A stretch of DNA of 64,000 nt, taken from assembly GCF_032595075.1 (NCBI RefSeq), contig NZ_CP118735.1, positions 214,001-278,000 of the forward strand, written 5' to 3'. This stretch comes from Streptococcus sp. 29887. GTDB taxonomy: Bacteria; Bacillota; Bacilli; Lactobacillales; Streptococcaceae. The stretch's first letter is position 1. The number at the start of each line of letters is the position of its first letter. The position numbers and the translations under genes were made by a program. Shown piece by piece: positions 54,398 through 63,669 of the stretch. The notes beneath the pieces were generated by a model, which was not told the DNA's origin, made no database searches, and saw nothing but the letters and a program-made list of their open reading frames with translations.

Positions 54398-54433
54398 AAA
54401 ATAGCAGAGCTGCTCAGCTAGTTTTCAAATCAG

Positions 54434-54462
54434 TTGACAAAAAAGACAATCCTTGATAGAAT
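54434..54462 (+). promoter_or_regulatory. Promoter of rpsO
   Basis: TTGACA (54434-54439) and TAGAAT (54457-54462) have a 17-base spacer. The roughly 90-base 5' UTR contains GGTCC/GGACA-like and ACAGGT-CGCCA-ACCTGT hairpins (the latter about 54502-54518), a possible S15 autoregulation site. Confidence 0.8.
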
Positions 54463-54556
54463 AAATGAGGTCCAAAAGGACAAATCTAGCTTTTTCTTGG
54501 TTACAGGTCGCCAACCTGTCACTCGGATTAGGCTCAAAAACAAAGGAGAACATATC

Positions 54557-54826
54557 ATGGCAATCTCAAAAGAGAAAAAAAATGAAATCATGGCACAATA
54601 TGCTCGTCATGAAGGCGACACAGGTTCAGTTGAAGTACAAGTAGCAGTACTTACTTGGGAAATCAACCACCTTAACGACCACATCAAACAACACAAAAAA
54701 GACCACGCAACTTACCGTGGTTTGATGAAAAAAATCGGTCGCCGTCGTAACTTGTTGGCATACCTACGCCGCACAGACGTTAACCGTTACCGTGAATTGA
54801 TTCACTCACTCGGACTCCGTCGTTAA
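54557..54826 (+). CDS. rpsO: 30S ribosomal protein S15
   Basis: An 89-residue primary-binding protein of the 30S central domain. The typical sequence is visible: [34 protein letters not shown] and [15 protein letters not shown] chose ATG 54557, which follows AAAGGAG; the longer frame back to 54434 starts in the promoter. S15 usually represses its own translation through its 5' UTR. A terminator follows at once. In many bacteria pnp follows rpsO; here a PTS operon lies between them. Confidence 0.98.
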   Translation: MAISKEKKNEIMAQYARHEGDTGSVEVQVAVLTWEINHLNDHIKQHKKDHATYRGLMKKIGRRRNLLAYLRRTDVNRYRELIHSLGLRR

Positions 54827-54827
54827 G

Positions 54828-54851
54828 AAAAAGCCCGCAAGGGCTTTTTGT
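54828..54851 (+). terminator. Terminator after rpsO
   Basis: AAAAAGCCC-GCAA-GGGCTTTTT hairpin with a T-run. Confidence 0.93.
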
Positions 54852-55027
54852 GTGCCGTAAAAAGGAGATAATGCCATCTTCTCGGTCATTTCCATACTGA
54901 TTTTGTTGCCTTTCTTCCCCTATATATGGGTCCGGTAGAGGTAGTATTCTTTTAACAGCGATTTATTTCGCTGTTTTTAGTTGTTTTGAAGCAAAAATTT
55001 CCTTAATGATTAAGGTAAAAGTCGCTA

Positions 55028-55056
55028 TTGAAGAAAAAAATAAAAGCGGTTACAAT
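55028..55056 (+). promoter_or_regulatory. Promoter of the PTS operon
   Basis: TTGAAG (55028-55033) and TACAAT (55051-55056) have a 17-base spacer, 18 bases before the regulator's ATG. Confidence 0.75.
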
Positions 55057-55074
55057 AAAGATAAGGAGGTCGAT

Positions 55075-56880
55075 ATGTATCAAAGAGAATGGCTTATCCT
55101 TAAGGAATTAGAAAAAGGAGGCTATGTAACCTCTGCTCAACTGGCTCAAAAGATTGGCGTGAGTGTCAAGACGGTTCAAAAATCCATTGCCCATCTTAAC
55201 GAGAGCATGGCCAAACAGATGATTGGTTCCATTGTTTCCAAAACAGGACAGGGCTATCGTTTGCAGATTCGTCAGCAAGACCATTACCAAAAATTAGTGG
55301 CTGAATTAGACGGTAGGCAGGGCATATCTGGTGCTGAGCAACGTCAAATTTACTTGCTTAATGAGTTATTGAAACAGCCCTATGTCAAGTCAGAACAAGT
55401 GGAAGTAGCCCTTTATATTTCTAAAAAAACCTTGTCCAATACTGTTCGTGCTCTGCGAGAATTATTGGAGCGGTATCAGATTGATATTAAAACACGTCCC
55501 CACTATGGGATGTATCTGGATGGCCAGGAGAAAGATATCCGCTTGATGATGGTCTTGGTGGAAGGGGTAGAGCTATACGATTTATCCAAAGAGGAGAAAA
55601 TAGCAATTGAGCAACTCTTACTCATCCAAGGTGTACAGACGGATTTTTACCGTGCCAATGTCTTGTCTATTTTACGAGCGACCTTGACAAGGGTTCAGCG
55701 AGGGTATGGCTTACCAGAGGTGGCTGTTTCAAGTAAGACAGGTTTGGCTGATTTATCTGAGAAATACGGATGGGGCTTGCAGACAGCAGATATTGTCAGC
55801 ATAGAAGAAACGATCAACTCTTTTCGGGTCAAGGTATCTTCTTTAGCGAGTAATCGGCAGCTCAATCTTTGTTTGTCTATGGTAGAAGAAGCCTTTGGTT
55901 TGGATTTTAGTAGGGATAAGGATTTTATCAATAGCCTCTGGTCTCATGTGCAAAAGCTTCATGAACGAGTGAAAAATCGAGTGATTCTAAAAAATCCGCT
56001 ATTAGCTGAAATCAAACAGAACCTTAAAAATGAGTTTGTCATGGCCAGTCTACTGTCAGGGGCTTTAGCTAGAGAATGGAGTGCACCTATTTTAGAAGAT
56101 GAGATTGGTTTTTTATCCCTCATCTTTGCGACCTGTACTTCACAGATTAAGGACTTGAAAAAGCATATGTTGGTGGTGTGTTTTGATAGTGAGAGCGGAA
56201 AGGATTTCCTCCAATCCACTTATCAGCGTCTTTTTGGCCGCTACATTCACCAAGTAACTGTCTGCAATCCAGAAGAGATTGCCCAGCAGGACTTGTCGGC
56301 CTATGACTGCATTGTCTCGACCGTTGAATTGCCAGTATTAACTCCTTATAATCCACACTATGTATCCTACTTTTTAGAGGAACGGGATAAGGAAGCGATT
56401 AAACAGCAGTTGACAACAACTGAAAATTTCTTTGTGAATCAGTTGCTGGAAGAAGTGATTTTCCTGGATCAGCTGCCCTTTGAGAGTAAGGAGCAGTTGG
56501 TAGAAGATATTTGTCGGCATATTGAGCAGGTGCGTGGGATTGATGTGACAGAAAAAGTTCTCAAACGCCTTTCTATGGGGGTTACTCAGTTAGGGCATAA
56601 GATGGTTCTTCTGCACCCACAGGGAAAGGTAGACGAACACTTTGTTTCGGTTACTGTATTGGATCGTCCTGTTTACTGGGAAAGTTCAGAGGTGCGCGTG
56701 GTTGTGCTGGCGTCTCTTCCGACGATTGATCCTGTCAGCAGATTGATTTATCAAATTTTATCGACTTTTATGATTGAAGATATTTATGTGGATGGGCTCT
56801 TGCAAGCACCAACTGCTGACAATTTACAAGTGATTTTGCAAAAAATTAAGGAAAAGGAGTTGAAGGGGTATGTTTACTAA
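55075..56880 (+). CDS. PRD-domain transcriptional regulator of the PTS operon (BglG/MtlR-like)
   Basis: A 601-residue PTS-controlled regulator with an HTH_11 (TSAQLAQKIGVSVKTVQKS, about residues 18-36), a Mga-type HTH (VALYISKKTLSNTVRALRE, about 105-125), PRD domains (about 185-390, including HERVKNR), an EIIB-like segment (HMLVVCFDSESGKDF, about 362-377) and a C-terminal EIIA-like domain with LGHKMVLLHPQGK (about 505-517). Phosphorylation by HPr and the cognate EII sets its activity. ATG 55075 follows AAGGAGG at 5 bases; the longer frame runs back through the promoter. It overlaps the IIA gene by 11 bases, so it controls its own operon. Confidence 0.9.
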   Translation: MYQREWLILKELEKGGYVTSAQLAQKIGVSVKTVQKSIAHLNESMAKQMIGSIVSKTGQGYRLQIRQQDHYQKLVAELDGRQGISGAEQRQIYLLNELLKQPYVKSEQVEVALYISKKTLSNTVRALRELLERYQIDIKTRPHYGMYLDGQEKDIRLMMVLVEGVELYDLSKEEKIAIEQLLLIQGVQTDFYRANVLSILRATLTRVQRGYGLPEVAVSSKTGLADLSEKYGWGLQTADIVSIEETINSFRVKVSSLASNRQLNLCLSMVEEAFGLDFSRDKDFINSLWSHVQKLHERVKNRVILKNPLLAEIKQNLKNEFVMASLLSGALAREWSAPILEDEIGFLSLIFATCTSQIKDLKKHMLVVCFDSESGKDFLQSTYQRLFGRYIHQVTVCNPEEIAQQDLSAYDCIVSTVELPVLTPYNPHYVSYFLEERDKEAIKQQLTTTENFFVNQLLEEVIFLDQLPFESKEQLVEDICRHIEQVRGIDVTEKVLKRLSMGVTQLGHKMVLLHPQGKVDEHFVSVTVLDRPVYWESSEVRVVVLASLPTIDPVSRLIYQILSTFMIEDIYVDGLLQAPTADNLQVILQKIKEKELKGYVY

Positions 56881-57196
56881 TGTGGAAGATTCGATGCAAA
56901 TTATTGCCAATTCAGGTGATGCTAGGTCGGACTACATGGAAGCGATTCGCTTGGCTAGCGTAGGGGATTTGCAGGCAGCTAGTCAGCAAATGGACATGGC
57001 CAAGGATAAGATTGTAGAAGCCCACCGCTTGCAGACGGAGCTGATACAGGGAGAATTCAGAGGAGATAAGGCAGAGCTTAATCTCTTGCTCATACACGCC
57101 CAAGATCATCTCATGTCAACCTTGGTGATTCGTGACTTATCACGTTATCTATTGGATCTATATCAAAAATTAGGAGAAAAGGAGAAAGAGATATGA
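56870..57196 (+). CDS. PTS lactose/cellobiose-type IIA component
   Basis: A 108-residue all-helical EIIA of the Lac family that takes phosphate from HPr on the His in LLLIHAQDHLM (about residue 77) and passes it to IIB. The N-terminal ANSGDARSDYMEAIRLA helix is typical. It overlaps both neighbours (11 and 4 bases). The sugar is unknown; Lac-type PTS units serve cellobiose, chitobiose, lactose and related disaccharides. Confidence 0.92.
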   Translation: MFTNVEDSMQIIANSGDARSDYMEAIRLASVGDLQAASQQMDMAKDKIVEAHRLQTELIQGEFRGDKAELNLLLIHAQDHLMSTLVIRDLSRYLLDLYQKLGEKEKEI

Positions 57197-57495
57197 TCAA
57201 TATCTTGTTGTGTTGTTCGGCTGGAATGTCCACGAGCCTCTTGGTAACCAAGATGCAAAAGGCGGCTGACAGTCGTGGTTTGGAGTCCACTATTTGGGCG
57301 GTATCTGCGGATGAAGCGGGACAAAATGTCGGTAAGGCAGATGTTATACTGCTAGGGCCGCAAATTAAGTTCTTGCGTGGGGATATTGAGTCTCTGGCTG
57401 GAGATAAGCCCTTGGATGTGATTCCGATGCGTGACTACGGTATGCTCAATGGTGAAGCCGTCTTGGATTTGGCCTTGTCACTTTATCAATCGTAA
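57193..57495 (+). CDS. PTS lactose/cellobiose-type IIB component
   Basis: A 100-residue EIIB with the phosphocysteine loop LLCCSAGMSTS (Cys7-Cys8; the second is the expected active Cys). The later segments (ADVILLGPQIKFL) are standard for IIB-Cel. It overlaps IIA by 4 bases and is 18 bases before IIC. Confidence 0.93.
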   Translation: MINILLCCSAGMSTSLLVTKMQKAADSRGLESTIWAVSADEAGQNVGKADVILLGPQIKFLRGDIESLAGDKPLDVIPMRDYGMLNGEAVLDLALSLYQS

Positions 57496-57513
57496 TAAAA
57501 GGAGGTTAGTTGT

Positions 57514-58770
57514 ATGAAAACAACGTTTTTGGATAAGATAGAGCAATTTTCTTACAAAATTGGTCAACAAAAACACATTATTGCCTTGCGTGATGGAATG
57601 GTTCTGACCATGCCATTGATTTTGGTGGGAAGTCTCTTTGTGATTATTCAAAGTTTCCCTGTCCCTGCTTGGGAAGCCTTTTTAACAGAGGTAGGAGCCA
57701 TGAGTTATCTGGGTGGTCTGATCACAGGTACCTTTGGCATCATGGGCTTGGTCGCAGTATTTGGGATTGCCAAGCGTTTGGCGGATAGTTACAAGGTGGA
57801 TGGTACCAGTGCTGGTGTGATCGCCTTGGCTGCTTACCTTGTTTTAGTCCCTCTTCAAGAAGGGATGATGAGTACTGGTTATTTTGGGTCACGTGGACTC
57901 TTTGTGGCAGTTGTGGTAGGCTTGATTACGGGTGAACTTTTCCGCATCCTCATCCAGAAAAACATCGTGATTAAGATGCCAGAAAGTGTACCACCGATGG
58001 TGGCGAAGTCCTTCACTTCTTTGATTCCAGCTTTTGTGATTATCTCAAGCTTTGCTGGTATTGATTTGCTCTTCAAGGCCCTTGGTTTCACAGATATCTT
58101 CCAAGTCATGCTGGTCATTTTGGCAGAGCCACTGAAAGGTGCAAGTAATACCTTATGGGGAGCTTTGCTGGCTGTTTTGTTCAACTCAGTTGTATGGCTC
58201 TTTGGTGTTCACGGTGGTCAATTGGTAAGCTCCATCATGGACCCTGTGTGGTTTATGAATACAGATGCCAACCGTGAAGCTTGGCAAGCAGGTCTGGAAT
58301 TGCCCTTCATCGTGACCAAGCCATTCCTTGATAACTTTGCTTGGTTGGGCGGTAGTGGTGCCTCTATTGGTTTAGCCATCTTCCTCTTCTTCTTTGCCAA
58401 GAGCCAACAAAATAAGGCGCTCGGAAAATTGGCGATTGTTCCAGATATCTTCTCTGTTAACGAACCGATGCTGTTCGGCTTCCCGATTGTACTGAGCCTT
58501 GATTTGGCAGTTCCATTTATTTTAACTCCACTGGTAACAGCAACGGTTTCATACTTGGCCATGGATTGGGGTCTGGTTCACAAAACAGTTGGGATTATGA
58601 TTCCATGGGCAACGCCACCGATCATTAGTGGTTATTTATCAACAGGTGGGCACATTAGTGGTTCTATTCTACAGATTGTAAATATTCTGATTGCAGTAGC
58701 GATTTACTATCCATTTGCCAAACGTATTGATAACCGGATGCGCAAGGAAGAAGAGGAGGCTGCAGGATGA
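57514..58770 (+). CDS. PTS lactose/cellobiose-type IIC permease component
   Basis: A 418-residue membrane channel of the PTS_EIIC Lac family with about 10 TM helices. It has LRDGMVLTMPLILVGS near the N-terminus, VWLFGVHGGQL (about residue 230), GGSGASIGLAIFLFF and the conserved FSVNEPMLFGFPIVLS with the substrate-binding Asn-Glu-Pro. AAAGGAGG lies upstream. It overlaps the last gene of the operon by 4 bases. Confidence 0.94.
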   Translation: MKTTFLDKIEQFSYKIGQQKHIIALRDGMVLTMPLILVGSLFVIIQSFPVPAWEAFLTEVGAMSYLGGLITGTFGIMGLVAVFGIAKRLADSYKVDGTSAGVIALAAYLVLVPLQEGMMSTGYFGSRGLFVAVVVGLITGELFRILIQKNIVIKMPESVPPMVAKSFTSLIPAFVIISSFAGIDLLFKALGFTDIFQVMLVILAEPLKGASNTLWGALLAVLFNSVVWLFGVHGGQLVSSIMDPVWFMNTDANREAWQAGLELPFIVTKPFLDNFAWLGGSGASIGLAIFLFFFAKSQQNKALGKLAIVPDIFSVNEPMLFGFPIVLSLDLAVPFILTPLVTATVSYLAMDWGLVHKTVGIMIPWATPPIISGYLSTGGHISGSILQIVNILIAVAIYYPFAKRIDNRMRKEEEEAAG

Positions 58771-59660
58771 AACGATTACTCAACTGCGTAGCCAGTGATT
58801 TTGAAGGCCTAGATAGAGAAGGATTGCTCAATGCGATTCGGGCCAGCGAAGGTCGAGTTATCATGGCCGAAAATGTGACACATGCAGGTTCTGCCTTGCC
58901 TGGTGTAACCAATGCAGAATTGGTACGAGCATTCGGTGCTGACTTGATTTTGATGAATACCTTGGATGTCCTCCATCCAGAGATTCCAGGCTTGGATGTG
59001 ACAGATCGGCCAATTGCTCGTTTGAGAGAATTGACAGGTCGACCGATTGGGGTCAATCTAGAACCAATTGACTTAGAAGCAGAGATGCTAGAAGAGCGCT
59101 TGGAGATCAATGAAGGTCGCCAGGTGAATGCAAAGACCTTGCAAGCTCTTAACGAACAGGGATTTGACTTTGTCTGTATCACAGGCAACCCAGGCGCAGG
59201 GATCACAAATAAGACCATTGCAGAAGCTATTCGCTTTGCCAAGACCATTTTCAAGGGAGTGATTATCGCAGGGAAGATGCATGGGGCAGGCTCTAAAGAT
59301 CCAATTTTTGATCAAGAGGCTCTGTTATCCTTTGCGGATGCTGGTGCAGATATTGTCTTGATTCCATCGCCGGGGTCTGTACCAGGAAGCACCATTGAAA
59401 CGTGTGCGCAGATTGTGGGGCTTTTGAAAGAGAAAGGCGTTCTCACTGTCGGAGGTCTAGGAACGAGTCAGGAATCCTCGGATATTGCGACTATCAAACA
59501 AATTGGTCTCTGGAATAAGATGGTTGGTTTTGACATCCATCATATTGGAGATGCTGGTTTTGGTGGTATGGCACCGCTAGAAAATATTTTTGAACTGTCG
59601 GTTGCGGTCCGTGGTCGTCGCCATACCTACAAGATGATTGGGACCTCTATCAAGCGTTAA
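58767..59660 (+). CDS. DUF7916-like TIM-barrel protein of the PTS operon
   Basis: A 297-residue protein of unknown function, found in such PTS operons. The pattern of beta strands and helices (GRVIMAENV, ADLILMNTLD, IGVNLEP, FVCITGNPGAG, VIIAGKMHG, ADIVLIPSPGSVPG, LTVGGLGTSQE, FDIHHIGDAGFGGM) fits a (beta/alpha)8 barrel with phosphate-binding Gly loops near the end. It probably acts on the phosphorylated sugar delivered by the PTS, for example as a phospho-sugar hydrolase or aldolase, but no catalytic residues could be assigned. It overlaps IIC by 4 bases and is followed by a terminator. Confidence 0.75.
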   Translation: MKRLLNCVASDFEGLDREGLLNAIRASEGRVIMAENVTHAGSALPGVTNAELVRAFGADLILMNTLDVLHPEIPGLDVTDRPIARLRELTGRPIGVNLEPIDLEAEMLEERLEINEGRQVNAKTLQALNEQGFDFVCITGNPGAGITNKTIAEAIRFAKTIFKGVIIAGKMHGAGSKDPIFDQEALLSFADAGADIVLIPSPGSVPGSTIETCAQIVGLLKEKGVLTVGGLGTSQESSDIATIKQIGLWNKMVGFDIHHIGDAGFGGMAPLENIFELSVAVRGRRHTYKMIGTSIKR

Positions 59661-59694
59661 GTTAAACGAGTTAAAAGTATTTGTTATCCTCGAA

Positions 59695-59722
59695 AGGCTG
59701 CTCCGTTGGAGTGGCTTTTCTT
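59695..59722 (+). terminator. Terminator after the PTS operon
   Basis: AGGCTGCTCC pairs with GGAGTGGCTT (three G-U pairs), followed by TTCTTTT. Confidence 0.78.
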
Positions 59723-59774
59723 TTAAAGAAATTTTGCCTCATTTCCTCAAAATTATGCTACAATAGAACTTAGT

Positions 59775-59837
59775 ACGTGGTTTTGTGCAAAGCTGAATCC
59801 AGTAATACTATTGGGTTGAACTTTGTAGAAAACACGT
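59775..59837 (+). promoter_or_regulatory. Long stem-loop in the pnp 5' UTR
   Basis: ACGTG(G)TTTT (59775-) pairs with AAAACACGT (to 59837); inside it CAAAG..GAATCCA pairs with TGGGTT..CTTTG, giving a stem of about 25 pairs with a small terminal loop. In other bacteria a double-stranded pnp leader is cut by RNase III and then used by PNPase to repress its own mRNA; the same role is likely here. Confidence 0.65.
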
Positions 59838-59861
59838 AAATTAACAATTAGGAGAACTTTC

Positions 59862-62081
59862 ATGTCAAAACAAGTATTTGAAACGGTTTTTGCTGGCAAG
59901 AAATTGGTCGTTGAAACTGGTCAGGTTGCCAAACAAGCTAATGGTGCGGTGGTCGTTCGCTATGGCGATTCAACAGTATTGACTGCGGCGGTTATGTCCA
60001 AAAAAATGGCGACGGGTGATTTCTTCCCTCTCCAAGTCAACTATGAAGAGAAAATGTACGCTGCTGGGAAATTCCCAGGAGGCTGGATGAAGCGTGAGGG
60101 CCGTCCATCAACCGATGCGACTTTGACAGCTCGTTTGATTGACCGTCCAATCCGTCCAATGTTTGCGGAAGGTTTCCGTAATGAAGTCCAAGTCATCAAC
60201 ACAGTGCTTTCTTACGATCCAGATGCTTCTGCTCCAATGGCAGCCATGTTTGGTTCTTCATTGGCATTGGCAATCTCAGACATTCCATTCAACGGTCCAA
60301 TCGCAGGTGTGCAGGTCGGTTATGTCAATGGTGAGCTCATCATCAACCCTGACAAGGCTCAGATGGAAGCGTCCCTCCTTGACTTGACAGTGGCTGGTAA
60401 CAAGGACGCTATCAACATGGTTGAGTCTGGTGCCAAAGAATTATCAGAAGACATCATGTTGGAAGCCCTCTTGAAAGGTCATGCGGCTATTCAAGAACTC
60501 CTTGATTTCCAAAATCAAATCGTGGCAGCTGTCGGCAAGGAAAAAGCAGATGTGGAGCTTCTTCAAGTGGACCCAGAATTGCAGGCTGAGATTGTCGCAG
60601 CTTATAATGACGATTTGAAAAAAGCGGTGCAGGTTGAAGAAAAATTGGCTCGTGAAGATGCGACCAATGCCGTGCGTGAGACGGTCATCGCAGCTTACGA
60701 AGAGAAATACGCTGAACACGAAGAATTCGACCGCATCATGCGTGACGTTCATGAAATCTTGGAACTCATGGAGCACGCAGAGGTTCGTCGTTTGATTACA
60801 GAAGACAAGGTCCGCCCAGACGGTCGCCGTGTCGATGAGATTCGTCCGCTGGATGCAGAAGTGGACTTCTTGCCAAACGTTCACGGTTCAGGTCTCTTTA
60901 CCCGCGGTCAAACGCAAGCCCTTTCTGTCTTGACCTTGGCCCCAATGGGTGAAACTCAAATCATCGACGGTTTGGATGATGAGTACAAGAAACGCTTCTT
61001 GCACCACTATAATTTCCCACAATACTCAGTGGGATCAACAGGTCGTTACGGAGCACCTGGTCGTCGTGAGATTGGTCACGGAGCCCTTGGTGAGCGTGCT
61101 CTTGAGCAAGTCTTGCCAAGCCTAGAAGACTTCCCTTACGCTATCCGCTTGGTGGCAGAAGTCTTGGAGTCAAACGGTTCTTCATCACAGGCTTCTATCA
61201 CAGCTGGTACCCTTGCCCTCATGGCAGGTGGTGTGCCAATCAAGGCACCAGTTGCAGGGATTGCCATGGGTCTGATTTCAGACGGGACAAACTACACTGT
61301 CTTGACCGATATTCAAGGTCTTGAGGACCACTTCGGCGACATGGACTTCAAGGTAGCGGGTACTCGTGACGGTATCACAGCCCTTCAAATGGATATTAAA
61401 ATTGACGGTATCACACCACAAATCTTGGAAGAAGCCTTGGCACAAGCTAAGAAGGCACGTTTTGAAATTCTCGATGTCATCGAAGCGACTATCCCAGAAG
61501 TTCGTCCTGACTTGGCACCAACTGCACCGAAGATTGACACTATCAAGATTGATGTAGATAAAATCAAGATTGTTATCGGTAAGGGTGGCGAAACCATTGA
61601 TAAGATTATTGCAGAAACTGGCGTGAAAATCGATATCGACGAAGACGGTCTTGTGGCTATCTTCTCACCAGATCGTGCTGCAATTGAGCGCACAAAAGAA
61701 ATCATTGCAGGTCTTGTTCGTGAAGCAAAAGTGGACGAAGTCTTCCAAGCAAAAGTGGTTCGTTTGGAGAAATTCGGTGCCTTTGTCAACCTTTTCGACA
61801 AGACTGATGCTCTGGTTCACGTTTCTGAAATGGCTTGGACCCGTGTCAATAAACCAGAAGATTTGGTTGAAATTGGCGATATTGTTGACGTCAAAGTTAT
61901 CAAGATTGATGATAAAGGCCGTGTTGATGCTTCTATGAAAGCTCTTCTACCAAAACCAGAAGGTTATGTGGAGCCAGAAAAACGCGAGCGTTCTGACAAA
62001 CCTCGCCGTCCAAGAGACCACAAAGAGAAAAAAGACAACAACTTTGGTGAATTCAAATTCCACAAGGTTGAAAAGAAATAA
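59862..62081 (+). CDS. pnp: Polyribonucleotide nucleotidyltransferase (PNPase)
   Basis: A 739-residue phosphorolytic 3'-5' exoribonuclease of RNA decay. In order: first RNase PH domain (residues ~5-145), helical linker, second RNase PH core (about 310-540, with [23 protein letters not shown] and [12 protein letters not shown]), a KH domain ([13 protein letters not shown], about 570) and an S1 domain ([15 protein letters not shown], about 630-700), with a charged tail ([20 protein letters not shown]). Complete. TAGGAG precedes ATG 59862, after a long structured 5' UTR. It is followed by cysE after 53 bases. Confidence 0.98.
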   Translation: MSKQVFETVFAGKKLVVETGQVAKQANGAVVVRYGDSTVLTAAVMSKKMATGDFFPLQVNYEEKMYAAGKFPGGWMKREGRPSTDATLTARLIDRPIRPMFAEGFRNEVQVINTVLSYDPDASAPMAAMFGSSLALAISDIPFNGPIAGVQVGYVNGELIINPDKAQMEASLLDLTVAGNKDAINMVESGAKELSEDIMLEALLKGHAAIQELLDFQNQIVAAVGKEKADVELLQVDPELQAEIVAAYNDDLKKAVQVEEKLAREDATNAVRETVIAAYEEKYAEHEEFDRIMRDVHEILELMEHAEVRRLITEDKVRPDGRRVDEIRPLDAEVDFLPNVHGSGLFTRGQTQALSVLTLAPMGETQIIDGLDDEYKKRFLHHYNFPQYSVGSTGRYGAPGRREIGHGALGERALEQVLPSLEDFPYAIRLVAEVLESNGSSSQASITAGTLALMAGGVPIKAPVAGIAMGLISDGTNYTVLTDIQGLEDHFGDMDFKVAGTRDGITALQMDIKIDGITPQILEEALAQAKKARFEILDVIEATIPEVRPDLAPTAPKIDTIKIDVDKIKIVIGKGGETIDKIIAETGVKIDIDEDGLVAIFSPDRAAIERTKEIIAGLVREAKVDEVFQAKVVRLEKFGAFVNLFDKTDALVHVSEMAWTRVNKPEDLVEIGDIVDVKVIKIDDKGRVDASMKALLPKPEGYVEPEKRERSDKPRRPRDHKEKKDNNFGEFKFHKVEKK

Positions 62082-62134
62082 GCTGAGTAGACAAGTTCGG
62101 TAGCGGGCTTGTCTTCTCGCTAGAAGGAGTGACT

Positions 62135-62752
62135 ATGGGTTGGTGGAAGGACACCATTGAGATTGTAAAAGAAAAAGATCCGGCAGCACGGACGACCTTG
62201 GAAGTTCTTTTGACCTACCCAGGTGTCAAGGCCTTGGCTGCCCACCGTCTGTCCCATTGGATGTGGAAGAAAGGCTTCAAGCTACTGGCTCGGATGCACA
62301 GCCAGTTCTGGCGTTTTTGGACTAATATTGAGATACATCCGGGTGCGGAAATTGCTTCAGGGGTCTTCATTGACCACGGTGCAGGTCTAGTTATCGGAGA
62401 AACTGCCATTATCGAGTCGGGTGTTATGCTCTACCACGGGGTGACCCTGGGAGGTACTGGTAAGGATTGCGGTAAACGCCACCCGACCGTGCGAAAAGGA
62501 GCTCTGGTTTCTGCCCACGCTCAAGTTATTGGTCCTATTGAGATTGGGGAAAATGCTAAAGTGGGTGCAGCTGCCGTTGTTCTAGCCGATGTTCCAGCAG
62601 ATGTGACAGTGGTCGGTATGCCGGCTAAAATCGTCCGTGTCCATGGTCAAAAAGATGAGAAGGTCATTCATGACATGGAAGGTGGTCGTGAACACTACAC
62701 CACCAAACTGGCAGAGCTGAGAGAAGCCAGCCATCATTCATCGCATTTGTAG
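62135..62752 (+). CDS. cysE: Serine O-acetyltransferase
   Basis: A 205-residue enzyme making O-acetylserine for cysteine synthesis. It has an N-terminal helical domain (PAARTTLEVLLTYPGVKALAAHRLSHW) and a left-handed beta helix of hexapeptide repeats with the catalytic HGAGLVIGE (about residue 85) and LYHGVTLGGTGKD (about 105). I chose ATG 62135 with AAGGAG 5 bases upstream; a GTG at 62129 lies within the ribosome site. It follows pnp and precedes a GNAT gene, a common streptococcal order. Confidence 0.96.
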   Translation: MGWWKDTIEIVKEKDPAARTTLEVLLTYPGVKALAAHRLSHWMWKKGFKLLARMHSQFWRFWTNIEIHPGAEIASGVFIDHGAGLVIGETAIIESGVMLYHGVTLGGTGKDCGKRHPTVRKGALVSAHAQVIGPIEIGENAKVGAAAVVLADVPADVTVVGMPAKIVRVHGQKDEKVIHDMEGGREHYTTKLAELREASHHSSHL

Positions 62753-62807
62753 GAAAGCCACATATGGTAAGTCCTATGTGATTTAGCCATAGAGAGGAAA
62801 AATAAGC

Positions 62808-63668
62808 ATGATACTAGCCACTAATGTCCTAAATCCCCAGCAGTTATCCGCAGCAAAAACTCTGATAAGTACTGTACAAACCCATGATGGAACCTATCGT
62901 GCCCCTTACCTGTCAAATATGCTCAACTTTGACCCCGAAATGCCAGCTTTTTTCTTGGCTTATCAAGGCGAACAGTTGGTGGGGCTCTTGACTGTGTATG
63001 CCGATGATGAGGATGTAGAACTTGCAATTCTCGTGCACCCAGACTACCGCAGACAGGGTCTGGCACGCAAGCTCTATGATTGCTACCAGATGAAGACGGC
63101 TATGTATCCTATCGCTAGTGTGACCTTTCAGACCGAACGTGTCTTTCTGGACAAGCACCCAGACCTTGCGACAGCATGGAACTTGGTAGAAGATACGGAT
63201 ACGGAGACATGGCTGGGACGTGAGCGAGAGCCTTATCAGTTCTCACAACAGGCTGAACTCACAGTAAGTTTGGCACAGGCTCACCATGCAGACAGTATTG
63301 CACGCTGTAAGACTGCGGCATTCGGTAACGACTATGAGGTGGCGCTCCGCTACGTGCGTGAATCCATTGCGGATGCGAATAGTTTACTTTATCTTTTGGA
63401 ACATAGCGGAGCGGTTATCGGTTCTTGCACAGTAGATATATCGACCGATGATAACTACCTTTACGGTTTAGCTATCGCACCAGACCAGCAACAAAAAGGT
63501 TACGGTACTTACTTAGTCAAAGCTGTCATCAATGACCTTATCAGGAAAAACGACAAACCTTTTCAAATCGCCGTCGAAGATGATAACCTCATCGCTAAGC
63601 GGCTGTACGAAAATATCGGTTTTACAAAGCAGACACAAGTAGTTTACCTAGACCCAAAAGGAGAATGA
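62808..63668 (+). CDS. Double GNAT-domain acetyltransferase
   Basis: A 286-residue protein with two GNAT domains: one at about residues 20-120 (ELAILVHPDYRRQGLARKLYD, an R-x-x-G-x-A acetyl-CoA motif) and one at about 150-280 (YLYGLAIAPDQQQKGYGTYLV, Q-x-x-G-x-G). Both acetyl-CoA motifs look intact. The substrate is unknown. GAGAGGA lies upstream. It ends 1 base before the next start codon, so it is coupled with the phosphorylase gene. Confidence 0.88.
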   Translation: MILATNVLNPQQLSAAKTLISTVQTHDGTYRAPYLSNMLNFDPEMPAFFLAYQGEQLVGLLTVYADDEDVELAILVHPDYRRQGLARKLYDCYQMKTAMYPIASVTFQTERVFLDKHPDLATAWNLVEDTDTETWLGREREPYQFSQQAELTVSLAQAHHADSIARCKTAAFGNDYEVALRYVRESIADANSLLYLLEHSGAVIGSCTVDISTDDNYLYGLAIAPDQQQKGYGTYLVKAVINDLIRKNDKPFQIAVEDDNLIAKRLYENIGFTKQTQVVYLDPKGE

Positions 63669-63669
63669 T

